NCBI GenBank assembly: GCA_051878795.1
Contig: JBJEKU010000041.1
Coordinates: forward strand, 1 to 16,609
Source: W1P20-047 sp051878795
GTDB lineage: Bacteria > Actinomycetota > Coriobacteriia > Coriobacteriales > Eggerthellaceae
Reading direction: 5' to 3'
Length of the DNA: 16,609 bases
Of this stretch, positions 6,924 to 13,155 are shown piece after piece; position 1 is the first letter of the stretch; each line of letters begins with the position of its first letter. A program made the translations under genes and the position numbers. Under the pieces are notes generated by a model. The model was not told the DNA's origin. It worked only from the letters and a program-made list of their open reading frames with translations, and did not search any database.

Positions 6924-7563
6924 AGCGGAGCCTCCTTTCCAGAACAGTGCCCAGAATGGAAACCGGGAGCAGGATGATCAGGTAGAAGATGACCAACATG
7001 ACCAGGCATTCGGTGGTGTTGTAGTACAGGCCGATCAGGTCCTTGGCGACGAACATCAGGTCGAGCAGGCTGATTGCGGAAAACACGCTGGTTTCCTTCA
7101 GCAGGAAGATGACGTTGGCAACGAAGGAGGGCATGGCCAGGGCAACCGCTTGGGGCAATACGATATGCCGCATCAGCTGCACGTTGCTCATACCCAAGCT
7201 CATCGCGCTTTCGGTCTGTATCTTCTCCACCGATTCCAAACCGGAACGGAAGGATTCCGCCATGTATGCACCGCCATGCAGCGCCAATCCCACGATGCCG
7301 CACATCTCTGCAGAAATGGAAAGGCCGAAGCGCGGCAGAGCGAAGTAGATGAAGAACAGCTGGATGAGCAAGGGCGTATTGCGGAAGAATTCCACGTACA
7401 CGCTGGAAAGCTGCTTGAGTACCGGGATGCGGAAATGTACGATGCAGGCCACGATCAAACCGATAACGATGGAGCCGATGATACCCAACCATCCGATGCG
7501 GAGCGTCAATACCATCGCCTGCGTGTAAAGCGGCAGGTATTCGAGCATCACACCGAAGTCCAC
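6904..7563 (-). CDS. Polar amino-acid ABC transporter permease (first)
   Basis: This 219-residue inner-membrane subunit is the first gene of the operon. It begins with GTG at 7563-7561, chosen because AAAGGGGG lies about five bases upstream; the next in-frame ATG lies five codons in and has no better ribosome binding site. The HisM/GlnP-type core is visible: VEFFRNTPLLIQLFFIYF, a standard early motif, then the coupling loop ESAMSLGMSNVQ with IVLPQAVALAMPSF. The C-terminus overlaps the next permease. It pairs with that permease to form the translocation path. The upstream region contains a hairpin with a T tract that could control operon entry. Confidence 0.93.
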   Translation of the reverse strand: MDFGVMLEYLPLYTQAMVLTLRIGWLGIIGSIVIGLIVACIVHFRIPVLKQLSSVYVEFFRNTPLLIQLFFIYFALPRFGLSISAEMCGIVGLALHGGAYMAESFRSGLESVEKIQTESAMSLGMSNVQLMRHIVLPQAVALAMPSFVANVIFLLKETSVFSAISLLDLMFVAKDLIGLYYNTTECLVMLVIFYLIILLPVSILGTVLERRLRYGTFGA

Positions 7564-7621
7564 AAGGCCCCCTTTCTATTTGTAAGAAGATACCGATAGC
7601 ACTTCTTTGTCTCTGAACACG

Positions 7622-7648
7622 CAAAAACGGCCTGAAGACACTTCAGGC
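7622..7648 (-). terminator. Attenuator-like hairpin upstream of the ABC operon
   Basis: GCCTGAAG/CTTCAGGC (7630-7637 and 7641-7648) is an 8-bp stem with a three-base loop. On the minus strand it is followed by CG and then T5 (7626-7622). It lies about 60 bases before the GTG of the first permease gene, so it could end or attenuate transcription before the operon. I found no clear antiterminator or leader peptide. Confidence 0.5.
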
Positions 7649-7676
7649 ACATTCAAACCTATCGAAGTATAACGGT

Positions 7677-7711
7677 TTAATGCTCTCTCATTGTTCGAAT
7701 GAGTGCATTAA
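7677..7711. repeat. Interrupted inverted repeat upstream of the ABC operon
   Basis: The outer arms TTAATGC (7677-7683) and GCATTAA (7705-7711) and the inner arms CTCATT (7687-7692) and AATGAG (7698-7703) form a dyad with a GTTCG centre and a small asymmetric interior loop. It lies just upstream of a TATACT hexamer (7671-7666) on the minus strand, covering the region where a -35 would be. A regulator-binding site for the ABC operon is likely. Confidence 0.5.
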
Positions 7712-7892
7712 TCGATTAAAAAGCTATGTTGAAGTCCTGCGTGATTAGATTTCCCAATCGAATTCATGCGTATATCGGTTTTTCTGATTCGTAATGGATG
7801 GATAATCTTATCGCCGATTCAGTAATTCTCCCCCCTTCCCTTGTGTTTGGATTCGACTCATCGAACGCAATGAACCTGGATCAGGTCTTACT

Positions 7893-7906
7893 TCGATTCT
7901 TTTCGA
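7893..7906. promoter_or_regulatory. Dyad TCGA-N6-TCGA, distal site of the GTPase promoter
   Basis: TCGATTCTTTTCGA ends seven bases upstream of the -35 hexamer. Its 16-bp context differs at one position from the distal site of the permease promoter (10883-10896). The shape, two four-base half-sites six bases apart, fits ArsR/SmtB-type operators; binding by the ArsR protein encoded here is inferred. Confidence 0.6.
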
Positions 7907-7913
7907 TTTGTTA

Positions 7914-7941
7914 TTGACTTCCGATTCTGTTGAAATACACT
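7914..7941 (+). promoter_or_regulatory. Promoter of the GTPase-thioredoxin unit
   Basis: TTGACT (7914-7919) and TACACT (7936-7941) are separated by 16 bases, and the start site would be near 7948. The spacer holds a degenerate dyad CCGA-N6-TGAA (7921-7934) in the same place where the permease promoter has a perfect dyad. Confidence 0.6.
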
Positions 7942-7945
7942 CATA

Positions 7946-7959
7946 TCGATATGTTTCGA
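7946..7959. promoter_or_regulatory. Dyad TCGA-N6-TCGA at the GTPase start site
   Basis: TCGATATGTTTCGA lies over the predicted transcription start. The surrounding 22 bases match 19 of 22 with the middle site of the permease promoter (10854-10867). It overlaps the 12-bp palindrome CATATCGATATG (7942-7953). It is a candidate operator for the nearby ArsR protein. Confidence 0.65.
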
Positions 7960-7972
7960 ATTGTATTGAAGA

Positions 7973-8001
7973 AATGCGGGGCTTGCGCCAAGCCCGGCAT
8001 T
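7973..8001 (+). promoter_or_regulatory. Leader hairpin of the GTPase mRNA
   Basis: AATGC and GGGCTTG pair with CAAGCCC and GCATT around a CGC loop, with one G-G mismatch, giving about 12 bp of stem. It lies between the predicted start site and the ribosome binding site AAAGGG and has no T run, so a role in mRNA stability or translation is more likely than termination. Confidence 0.5.
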
Positions 8002-8017
8002 CTCAGAAAGGGATGCC

Positions 8018-8947
8018 ATGACAAAGCTGTACGTACTAACTGGATTCTTGGGTTCGGGAAAGACAACCGTCCTCTCCAACATCCTCAAGGAGCTTTCAAG
8101 CTACCGCGTAGGCGTTATTCAGAACGAATTCGGAAAACTGGGCATTGATGGTGAAATACTTCGAGACGACAACATCACCATGAGGGAGATAAACAAGGGG
8201 TCGATTTTCTGCTCGTGCCTGAAACTGAATTTTGTACAAGCCCTTGCTGAAATGGCCGAATTCGACTTCGACTTCCTATTCGTGGAGAGCTCAGGCTTAG
8301 GAGACCCCTCGAACATCGAGGAAATCGTACTTTCGGCAAAGGAGCTGGGTGCAGGCAACTACGAATTCTGCGGGGCGATCTGCCTTGTCGACGCACTGAA
8401 CTTCCTCGATCAGGTGTCTGACCTCGAAACCGTAGACCGCCAGCTCAAGCATTGTCACCTGGCACTGATCACCAAGGCCGCACAGGTCGACTCCAGCAGA
8501 ATCGCCTCCCTCGAAGGAAAAATCAGGGAAATCAATCCCGTCTGTCCTATCAGAATCAGTCAAGCAGGCGAAATCGATGCCGGCTTCTTGCAGGAAGACC
8601 TCATGGCATTCCAATGGGCTGAAGGCGAAGAAACAACCAATTCCGTTGAAAACAAACCGAAGACCCTGGTCATGCGCTTCGAGGAGCCAGTGCCCTTCAA
8701 AGCCTTCGAGGGCTATGCCAAGAGCCTGGGAGAAAGCGTATTCAGGATGAAGGGCTTCATGCAAACCCTCGAGCACGGATGGATGCAGGTTGACGTGGTT
8801 TGCGGAAAAACCGACGCCAGAGAATGCGAGGCTAAAGATGAATCGAGTCTGACCGTTATCTCGAAAATCGGTCCTTCGGTGGTAAAGCCCTTGCTTGAAG
8901 CTTGGAAGGGCACGGTTGGAACGAAAATGACCCTGAAAAACTCGTGA
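8018..8947 (+). CDS. G3E (COG0523/CobW-type) P-loop GTPase
   Basis: COG0523 GTPases act as metal chaperones or insertases in metal homeostasis or cofactor assembly. The 309-residue protein has Walker A GFLGSGKTT (9-17), the family segment NEFGKLGIDG (36-45), and VESSGLGDP (89-97), which fits the Walker B/ExxG region. The usual CxCC metal motif is altered: residues 61-68 read GSIFCSCL, leaving a C-x-C (65, 67). The base-recognition NKxD is also altered to TKAA (152-155), so GTP specificity is uncertain. A small C-terminal CobW-like domain follows (about 220-290). The start has AAAGGG upstream. A thioredoxin-fold gene follows after 48 bp and a terminator closes the unit. Operator-like dyads shared with the permease promoter suggest common control by the ArsR protein. 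The cargo is unknown. Confidence 0.9.
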   Translation: MTKLYVLTGFLGSGKTTVLSNILKELSSYRVGVIQNEFGKLGIDGEILRDDNITMREINKGSIFCSCLKLNFVQALAEMAEFDFDFLFVESSGLGDPSNIEEIVLSAKELGAGNYEFCGAICLVDALNFLDQVSDLETVDRQLKHCHLALITKAAQVDSSRIASLEGKIREINPVCPIRISQAGEIDAGFLQEDLMAFQWAEGEETTNSVENKPKTLVMRFEEPVPFKAFEGYAKSLGESVFRMKGFMQTLEHGWMQVDVVCGKTDARECEAKDESSLTVISKIGPSVVKPLLEAWKGTVGTKMTLKNS

Positions 8948-8995
8948 TCACCATTACGACGAAATACCGCCAATCGCAGATTGAGAGGAACCCTT

Positions 8996-9226
8996 ATGGA
9001 AATCAAGGTAATCGGAACAGGCTGTGATGACTGCGCGAAGCTCTACGAAAACACGCTGGAAGCAGTCAATGAACTGGGCATCGAGGCAAGCGTCGAAAAA
9101 GTAGAAGACCTCATCGAAATCGTAAAGCTAGGCGTGATGAGCGTTCCCTCGCTGATGGTAGATGGAAAGCTCCTAGTGAACGGCAAGGTCGTTTCGAAGG
9201 CGAAACTGCTCAAGCTATTGAAATAG
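8996..9226 (+). CDS. Small thioredoxin-fold redox protein (redox-active disulfide protein 2 type)
   Basis: This 76-residue protein has the active-site motif GCDDC (C10, C13) after the first beta strand (MEIKVIGTG), and the cis-proline loop VPSLMVDG (P51). The size and order match the minimal thioredoxin-like family often called redox-active disulfide protein 2. Members of that family are frequently found beside COG0701 permeases and ArsR repressors. The ATG at 8996 is chosen over an in-frame TTG at 8981 because AGAGGA lies seven bases upstream of it. It has no signal peptide and is probably cytoplasmic. It follows the GTPase gene in one unit. A role in reducing or relaying a thiol-bound metal(loid) is inferred from context. 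Confidence 0.88.
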   Translation: MEIKVIGTGCDDCAKLYENTLEAVNELGIEASVEKVEDLIEIVKLGVMSVPSLMVDGKLLVNGKVVSKAKLLKLLK

Positions 9227-9318
9227 CAGCAGCCGCTTCCTTCGACCAGTGCTAACGGGTGCCCTCGATCCAGCACTTGGCGATTATCACCCACGCCCGA
9301 TGGTTATCCCATACGCAA

Positions 9319-9359
9319 GCAGCCCCACCGGTAGATTTCCGATGGGGCTGCGGTTTTTT
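9319..9359 (+). terminator. Intrinsic terminator of the GTPase-thioredoxin unit
   Basis: The 9-bp stem GCAGCCCCA/TGGGGCTGC (9319-9327 and 9343-9351) is followed by GG and T6 (9354-9359). It lies about 93 bp after the thioredoxin-like gene and just before the 3' end of the converging arsR gene. Confidence 0.88.
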
Positions 9360-9371
9360 GCATGGATAGCC

Positions 9372-9689
9372 TTACGATTGCAGCATCTCCCCGATATACC
9401 GGGACGCCGATTCAAAGCCTTCCCTGCTCAGTGAATAATGGCACCATTTCCCGTGCTTTTCACAAGTGACCAGACCGGCAGCCTTGAGCAGGGACATGTG
9501 GTGGGAAAGGGTCGATTGCGACATTTCGAACTGCTCGAGCAGCTTGCATGCGCAGATTCCGGGGTTTTCAGCCACGGTATCGAGCATGACAAGGCGTTTT
9601 TCGTCGCCAAGCGCTTTGAACAGCGCAGACTCCTTAGTCCTGTCTGTAACAGAAGGGCCAGCGGTCCATCCCCCGCAGTCTTCGGGCAT
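9372..9689 (-). CDS. ArsR-family metal(loid)-sensing repressor
   Basis: ArsR/SmtB proteins are dimeric winged-helix repressors that release DNA when they bind a metal ion or arsenite. From the ATG at 9689 the protein is 105 residues, typical for the family. AGGAGG lies six bases upstream, and the longer frame to 9869 runs into non-coding-looking sequence. Visible features are LFKALGDEKRLVMLD (helix 1-2 region), GICACKLLEQF with C46-x-C48 in the position of the arsenite-sensing ELCVCDL motif, the recognition-helix segment SQSTLSHHMSLLKAAGLV, and the wing (KHGKWCHYSL). The paired cysteines suggest a thiophilic ligand such as As(III), Sb(III), Cd or Zn. It is downstream of the permease and probably controls the TCGA-N6-TCGA sites at 7893-7959 and 10827-10896, which is inferred. 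Confidence 0.92.
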   Translation of the reverse strand: MPEDCGGWTAGPSVTDRTKESALFKALGDEKRLVMLDTVAENPGICACKLLEQFEMSQSTLSHHMSLLKAAGLVTCEKHGKWCHYSLSREGFESASRYIGEMLQS

Positions 9690-9728
9690 TACAGCCTCCT
9701 CTCGCTCAAGCGCTCCTATTCCCGCACT

Positions 9729-9734
9729 ATTATA
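9729..9734 (-). promoter_or_regulatory. Possible separate arsR -10 element
   Basis: A perfect TATAAT on the minus strand lies about 40 bases before the arsR start, without an obvious -35. It may give the repressor a basal promoter independent of the permease promoter. A 7-bp stem AGGTCGG/CCGACCT (9764-9798), with no T run, lies between it and the permease stop. No TCGA-N6-TCGA dyad occurs here. Confidence 0.4.
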
Positions 9735-9808
9735 TCCGCCAGGCAAACGAGCATCGGACGTGAAGGTCGGCCACCGCGTTCGAATCGGCGCCCGACCTGG
9801 CCCCACCC

Positions 9809-10810
9809 TTAGAACAACGGCTGCAGGAAATTGAACACGTACCCGCTGATTATCATTCCCACCATGCACGTGCCGATGAACACCACCATAAGGCGAGGCT
9901 TGATAACACGCGAGAGCATGGTAAGGCTTGGTATGGAAAGAACCGTCACGCTCATCATGAATGCGAGCACAGTGCCCAAGCCGGTTCCCTTGAAATAGAG
10001 GGCTTCCGCAATGGGAATGGCACCGAAGGTGTCCGCATATACCGGCGCACCGACTATGGTCGCCAGAACAACGGCAAAGGGATTATGCTCCCCGAGGACG
10101 AATTCGATTGCCTGCTGGGGAATCCAATTATGGATCAAGCTGCCTATGGCAACTCCGATAATGATATACGGGAAAACCTTCTTGAACGTGCTCCAGGTTT
10201 CTTCCGCAGCATAGGACAGACGCTCATAAATCTGCATCGAGATGAGGTCTTGGTCGGTCAGCGTATCGCCGCGTACGAATTCCGAAATATGCCTTTCCAT
10301 GTGCAGGCGCTCGATGAAAGCACCGCCGGCAATTGCGATCACCAAACCGACAAGCGTATAGACCACAGCAACACTCGGACCGAAGATGCTCATGATCAAC
10401 ACCAGGCTTCCCAAATCAACCATAGGAGATGAGATAAGGAAGCTAAAGGTAACACCTAAGGGCAGACCCGCGCGGATGAACCCGATGAACAGGGGAATGG
10501 AACTGCAACTGCAAAACGGGGTTACCGTTCCCAATAAGGCGCCCACTACGTTTCCAGAAATCCCCTTGAAGCGGCCCATGATCCTCCTGCTTCGTTCGGG
10601 CGGGAAATAGCTTTGGATGAAACCGATAACGAAAATGAGCACCACAAGCAAAATGATTATCTTGATAGTGTCATATAGGAAAAAATGAATCGTCCCACCC
10701 CATCGTGAAGCAGGATCCAACCCGCAAGCAGAAAGCGCCGAGGCGATCATCGCGCTCAGCCATTCCATTTTCAGAACCTGATCCATAAGAAACATGCCCA
10801 ACTGTTCCAT
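9809..10810 (-). CDS. CSC-motif permease, COG0701 (ArsP/DUF318-like)
   Basis: This is a polytopic membrane protein of 333 residues from the ATG at 10810, chosen because AAAGGA lies seven bases upstream; the longer frame to 10912 runs back through the promoter and operator dyads. The diagnostic segment TPFCSCSSIPLFIGF (C100, C102) lies at the start of a conserved membrane block, followed by FSFLISSPMVD. A second block, GAPVYADTFGAIPIAEAL, lies in the C-terminal half, separated by a soluble acidic linker. The two blocks suggest inverted repeats. COG0701 members include ArsP, which exports trivalent organoarsenicals, and relatives linked to Cu or Zn tolerance. The cysteines are thought to bind the thiophilic substrate. 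It probably forms an operon with arsR 119 bp downstream. The substrate is not determined. Confidence 0.9.
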   Translation of the reverse strand: MEQLGMFLMDQVLKMEWLSAMIASALSACGLDPASRWGGTIHFFLYDTIKIIILLVVLIFVIGFIQSYFPPERSRRIMGRFKGISGNVVGALLGTVTPFCSCSSIPLFIGFIRAGLPLGVTFSFLISSPMVDLGSLVLIMSIFGPSVAVVYTLVGLVIAIAGGAFIERLHMERHISEFVRGDTLTDQDLISMQIYERLSYAAEETWSTFKKVFPYIIIGVAIGSLIHNWIPQQAIEFVLGEHNPFAVVLATIVGAPVYADTFGAIPIAEALYFKGTGLGTVLAFMMSVTVLSIPSLTMLSRVIKPRLMVVFIGTCMVGMIISGYVFNFLQPLF

Positions 10811-10826
10811 TGGAATTCCTTTCACT

Positions 10827-10840
10827 TCGAATGTTTTCGA
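10827..10840. promoter_or_regulatory. Dyad TCGA-N6-TCGA, start-site copy of the permease promoter
   Basis: TCGAATGTTTTCGA lies just after the -10 (10853-10848, minus), over the predicted start of transcription and upstream of the permease ribosome binding site. Centres of the three dyads are about 27 and 29 bp apart. Confidence 0.6.
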
Positions 10841-10847
10841 TATATTG

Positions 10848-10875
10848 ATAATATCGATTTGTTTCGAACTGACAA
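10848..10875 (-). promoter_or_regulatory. Permease promoter with operator in spacer
   Basis: On the minus strand TTGTCA (10875-10870) and TATTAT (10853-10848) are 16 bases apart. The perfect dyad TCGATTTGTTTCGA (10854-10867) lies inside the spacer, where bound repressor would block RNA polymerase. It resembles the GTPase promoter in hexamers, spacer length and operator placement. Confidence 0.68.
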
Positions 10876-10882
10876 GAATGAT

Positions 10883-10896
10883 TCGATTATTTTCGA
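10883..10896. promoter_or_regulatory. Dyad TCGA-N6-TCGA, distal site of the permease promoter
   Basis: TCGATTATTTTCGA begins seven bases upstream of the -35 hexamer, the same distance as the distal site of the GTPase promoter, which differs at one base in the spacer of the dyad. Confidence 0.6.
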
Positions 10897-10958
10897 TGCT
10901 TTTGGAAGACAACCGTCTTCACCCTTCATATAGCAGAAGGTTGCTTTAGAAGAAAAGA

Positions 10959-10987
10959 GAACCGGGACGCAACGGACGTCCCGGTTC
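10959..10987 (-). terminator. Terminator of the agmatinase-family gene
   Basis: An 11-bp perfect stem GAACCGGGACG/CGTCCCGGTTC (10959-10969 and 10977-10987) with a seven-base loop is followed on the minus strand by TCTTTTCTTCT. It lies 69 bp after the ureohydrolase stop and insulates the permease promoter. Confidence 0.82.
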
Positions 10988-11056
10988 AGTGTTTGATAAA
11001 GGGGAATGATCTTAACCTCAAGGTCTTATCGTCAGGCGCGGAAAGGATCGACTCCC

Positions 11057-12013
11057 CTACCTACGGCCGTTCTTCTTCTGTACGGCAAGCATGGAAATGA
11101 ACTCGAAGCAGATGTTCGCGGCAAGGTATGCAGTGATTTCCGCATTGTCGCACGCAGGGAGCACTTCAACTACGTCGAAGCCAACGAAGTTCAGGTCGAC
11201 CAGCTGACGGACCAGCCACAGTGCCTCCCAGCTGGTCCAACCGCCCACTTCGGGCGTACCGGTACCAGGGGCGTACGCAGGATCGACGAAGTCGATATCG
11301 AACGTCAGGAAGACGGGATTGTCGCCCACGCGGTCCTTGATATGCTGGACCACGGCCTCCAGACCCATCTCACGCATCTGGTGGGTAGCGATGAGCTCGA
11401 AGCCCAGTTCGCGGGAAAGCTCGTGCTCGTGGGGGTCGTACAGCGATCCGCGCATGCCGATCTGGATGGACTTGGAGGGATCGATCAGACCCTCTTCCAA
11501 AGCACGGCGGAAGGGAGTGCCGTGATTGTACTTCTGGCCGAAGACCTCGTCGCAGATATCGGTATGGCTGTCGAAATGCACCAGGGAAACGGGACCGTAC
11601 TTCTTCGCAACGGCACGCAGCTCGCCCAAAGTGATGGCATGGTCTCCGCCCAAGGCGATGGGGATAATGCCCTGGTCCAGAATACCTGCGATCTCGCGTT
11701 CTATGGCCTCATAGGTGGGATGGATGTACCCAGGGGTGATGGCAACGTCGCCGTAGTCCGCACCCTTCAGGTTCTCAAGCACGTTCACGCCCAAGATAAC
11801 GTTATTGGGCTTGATCATGGCGGAGATAGCGCGGATGGACTGCGGCCCGAACCTGGCACCGGTTCGATAGGAGCATGCGGTATCGAAGGGAATGCCGACA
11901 ATGGCGAAATCGGGATCAGTCGCATCTGCCATGCGGGGAATGCGCATGAAGGTGCCGGTGTTGCAGAAGCGCGGTGAAGAAAGCGCGCTCGCAGGCTGAA
12001 GGTTTTCCGACAT
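11057..12013 (-). CDS. Agmatinase-family ureohydrolase
   Basis: This is a binuclear Mn(II) enzyme of the arginase/agmatinase superfamily, which hydrolyses a guanidino group to urea plus an amine. The 318-residue product has the metal-ligand motifs GGDHAIT (H125), HFDSHTD (D148, H150, D152) and FDIDFVDP (D239, D241), followed by APGTGTPEVGG. The YNHGTPFRRALEEGL segment is like that of agmatinases and guanidino-acid hydrolases rather than arginases. The substrate could be agmatine, guanidinobutyrate or a related compound. The start has AAAGGGG upstream. It is divergent from a LysR regulator 141 bp away with a shared dyad, and ends at a strong terminator, so it is probably a single-gene transcript under that regulator. 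It is cytoplasmic. No spe or arginine gene is adjacent. Confidence 0.9.
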   Translation of the reverse strand: MSENLQPASALSSPRFCNTGTFMRIPRMADATDPDFAIVGIPFDTACSYRTGARFGPQSIRAISAMIKPNNVILGVNVLENLKGADYGDVAITPGYIHPTYEAIEREIAGILDQGIIPIALGGDHAITLGELRAVAKKYGPVSLVHFDSHTDICDEVFGQKYNHGTPFRRALEEGLIDPSKSIQIGMRGSLYDPHEHELSRELGFELIATHQMREMGLEAVVQHIKDRVGDNPVFLTFDIDFVDPAYAPGTGTPEVGGWTSWEALWLVRQLVDLNFVGFDVVEVLPACDNAEITAYLAANICFEFISMLAVQKKNGRR

Positions 12014-12045
12014 GGGATACCCCTTTCTGTTTCATTGGGAACACT

Positions 12046-12064
12046 TATAATTGTTCGTGGAACA
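12046..12064. promoter_or_regulatory. LysR-type box and -10 in the divergent agmatinase/LysR region
   Basis: TGTTC-GTG-GAACA (12052-12064) is a perfect 13-bp dyad of the T-N11-A form typical of LysR-type sites. Directly beside it is TATAAT (12046-12051, plus strand), and the same bases give TATAAG for the minus-strand gene. Neither has a clear -35, consistent with regulator-dependent promoters. Confidence 0.55.
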
Positions 12065-12154
12065 GAGCAAATGATACCCATCCGAAGTCTTTTACTCAAA
12101 TGCGCCTGCGCCGATTCCTGCATGCGCGAACCGCACCCGGCTACAGGAGCATCC

Positions 12155-13084
12155 ATGAAACAAGACAGCGACCTGCATCTGCGCACCGACATCTTCAGGG
12201 CGGTAATCGAAATCGACCGCTGCGGATCGATCAGCCACGCCGCTGCCAACATGTATATGTCGCAGCCCAACTTGAGTGCCCAGATACGCACACTGGAAGA
12301 AACCTTGGGATACCGCATCTTCGAGCGTTCCAATTCGGGCGTACGCGCAACGGCACAGGGGCGCATGTTCCTGGATAGCGCCCGCATCATCGTCAATGAA
12401 CTCGAGAACATCAAGAACGTGCCGAGCCGCTTTTCGAGCGACCAGAGCAACCTTTCCATTTCCTGCGTCTTCTCGGTCGTTATCCTGAACCACTTCCTGA
12501 GCTTCCGCAGCGAATTCCCCGGCAACCAGGCAAACGACCTGTTCAAGGAAACGGGCCTGCGCCGTTGCATCGAGGACATCGCTTCGCGCCAGTACCGGCT
12601 GGGCTTCGTCTACGAATTCCACCACGAAGGCAGCGACTTGGAGGAACTGGCAAAGCGCTACCTGCTCGACTTCCACCTGCTCGCACCGAACATCCCCGTC
12701 CTAGCGATCATGTCGAAGGACCATCCTCTTTCCAAGCGCAGCAGCATCCCGTTGGAAGTGCTCGCCACCACCCCGCTGGTTGCCTTCGAGTACCTGAAGG
12801 ACGACAACTGGCTTGAGGCGATGGGGCTTTCCAACCCCCACGAGGTGCTCTACATCAGCGACCGTGGCGGCATGCTGGAAATCATCACACGTGGGCGGCA
12901 CGTGGGAATCTCCATCGGAACGCCCTTCTTCAACGTCAAGAACGAGGCGCTGGGTAGCGTGCCCATCACCGGGATCAACCGTGTGATCAACCAGTACTGG
13001 GTCAAGCCTTCCAATTACCAGCTTTCGTACGTTGAGGAGAAGTTCCTGGATTACGTCACCCATTCCGACAGCACGAGGGAATAG
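12155..13084 (+). CDS. LysR-family transcriptional regulator
   Basis: The 309-residue protein has an N-terminal winged HTH (about residues 10-70) with the typical segments GSISHAAANMYMSQPNLSAQ, IRTLEETLGYRIFERS and TAQGRMFLDSA, followed by a two-lobed effector-binding domain. The start at 12155 is supported by AGGAG six bases upstream; the longer in-frame start at 12035 would run the frame through the promoter dyad and has no ribosome binding site. The conserved HTH and the divergent position suggest it controls the ureohydrolase gene and itself, responding to a guanidino compound or polyamine. That is inference from context; the effector is unknown. It has no membrane segment. Confidence 0.92.
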   Translation: MKQDSDLHLRTDIFRAVIEIDRCGSISHAAANMYMSQPNLSAQIRTLEETLGYRIFERSNSGVRATAQGRMFLDSARIIVNELENIKNVPSRFSSDQSNLSISCVFSVVILNHFLSFRSEFPGNQANDLFKETGLRRCIEDIASRQYRLGFVYEFHHEGSDLEELAKRYLLDFHLLAPNIPVLAIMSKDHPLSKRSSIPLEVLATTPLVAFEYLKDDNWLEAMGLSNPHEVLYISDRGGMLEIITRGRHVGISIGTPFFNVKNEALGSVPITGINRVINQYWVKPSNYQLSYVEEKFLDYVTHSDSTRE

Positions 13085-13155
13085 GACATACGTCCCTGCG
13101 CACCCCCAGCATCTGAATCGCATATGTCGGCAATCATGACGGATTCGCTTCGCGG

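Larger units (their letters stand above)
7564..8017. other. 454-bp divergent intergenic region
   Basis: This AT-richer gap separates the amino-acid ABC operon (minus) from the GTPase gene (plus). It holds an attenuator-like hairpin (7622-7648), a TATACT -10 candidate (7671-7666, minus), a 35-bp interrupted inverted repeat (7677-7711), the GTPase promoter (7914-7941), TCGA-N6-TCGA dyads and a leader hairpin (7973-8001). Between about 7715 and 7890 I see no gene, no T-box or other riboswitch consensus, and only short frames without ribosome binding sites. Confidence 0.7.

Noticed and set aside
7677..7711. Inverted repeat considered as another TCGA-N6-TCGA operator
   Set aside because: Only one TCGA lies within it and the next is 13 bases away, so it does not match the dyad of the ArsR-linked promoters.
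7741..7776. Possible leader peptide upstream of the ABC operon (ATG in the minus strand near 7769)
   Set aside because: The frame is about 19 codons, has no ribosome binding site and no run of a regulatory amino acid.
9764..9798. tRNA-like T-arm (GTTCGAATC) between the permease and arsR genes
   Set aside because: The flanking five-base stem does not pair, and there is no acceptor, D-arm or anticodon structure. It is only a 7-bp hairpin.
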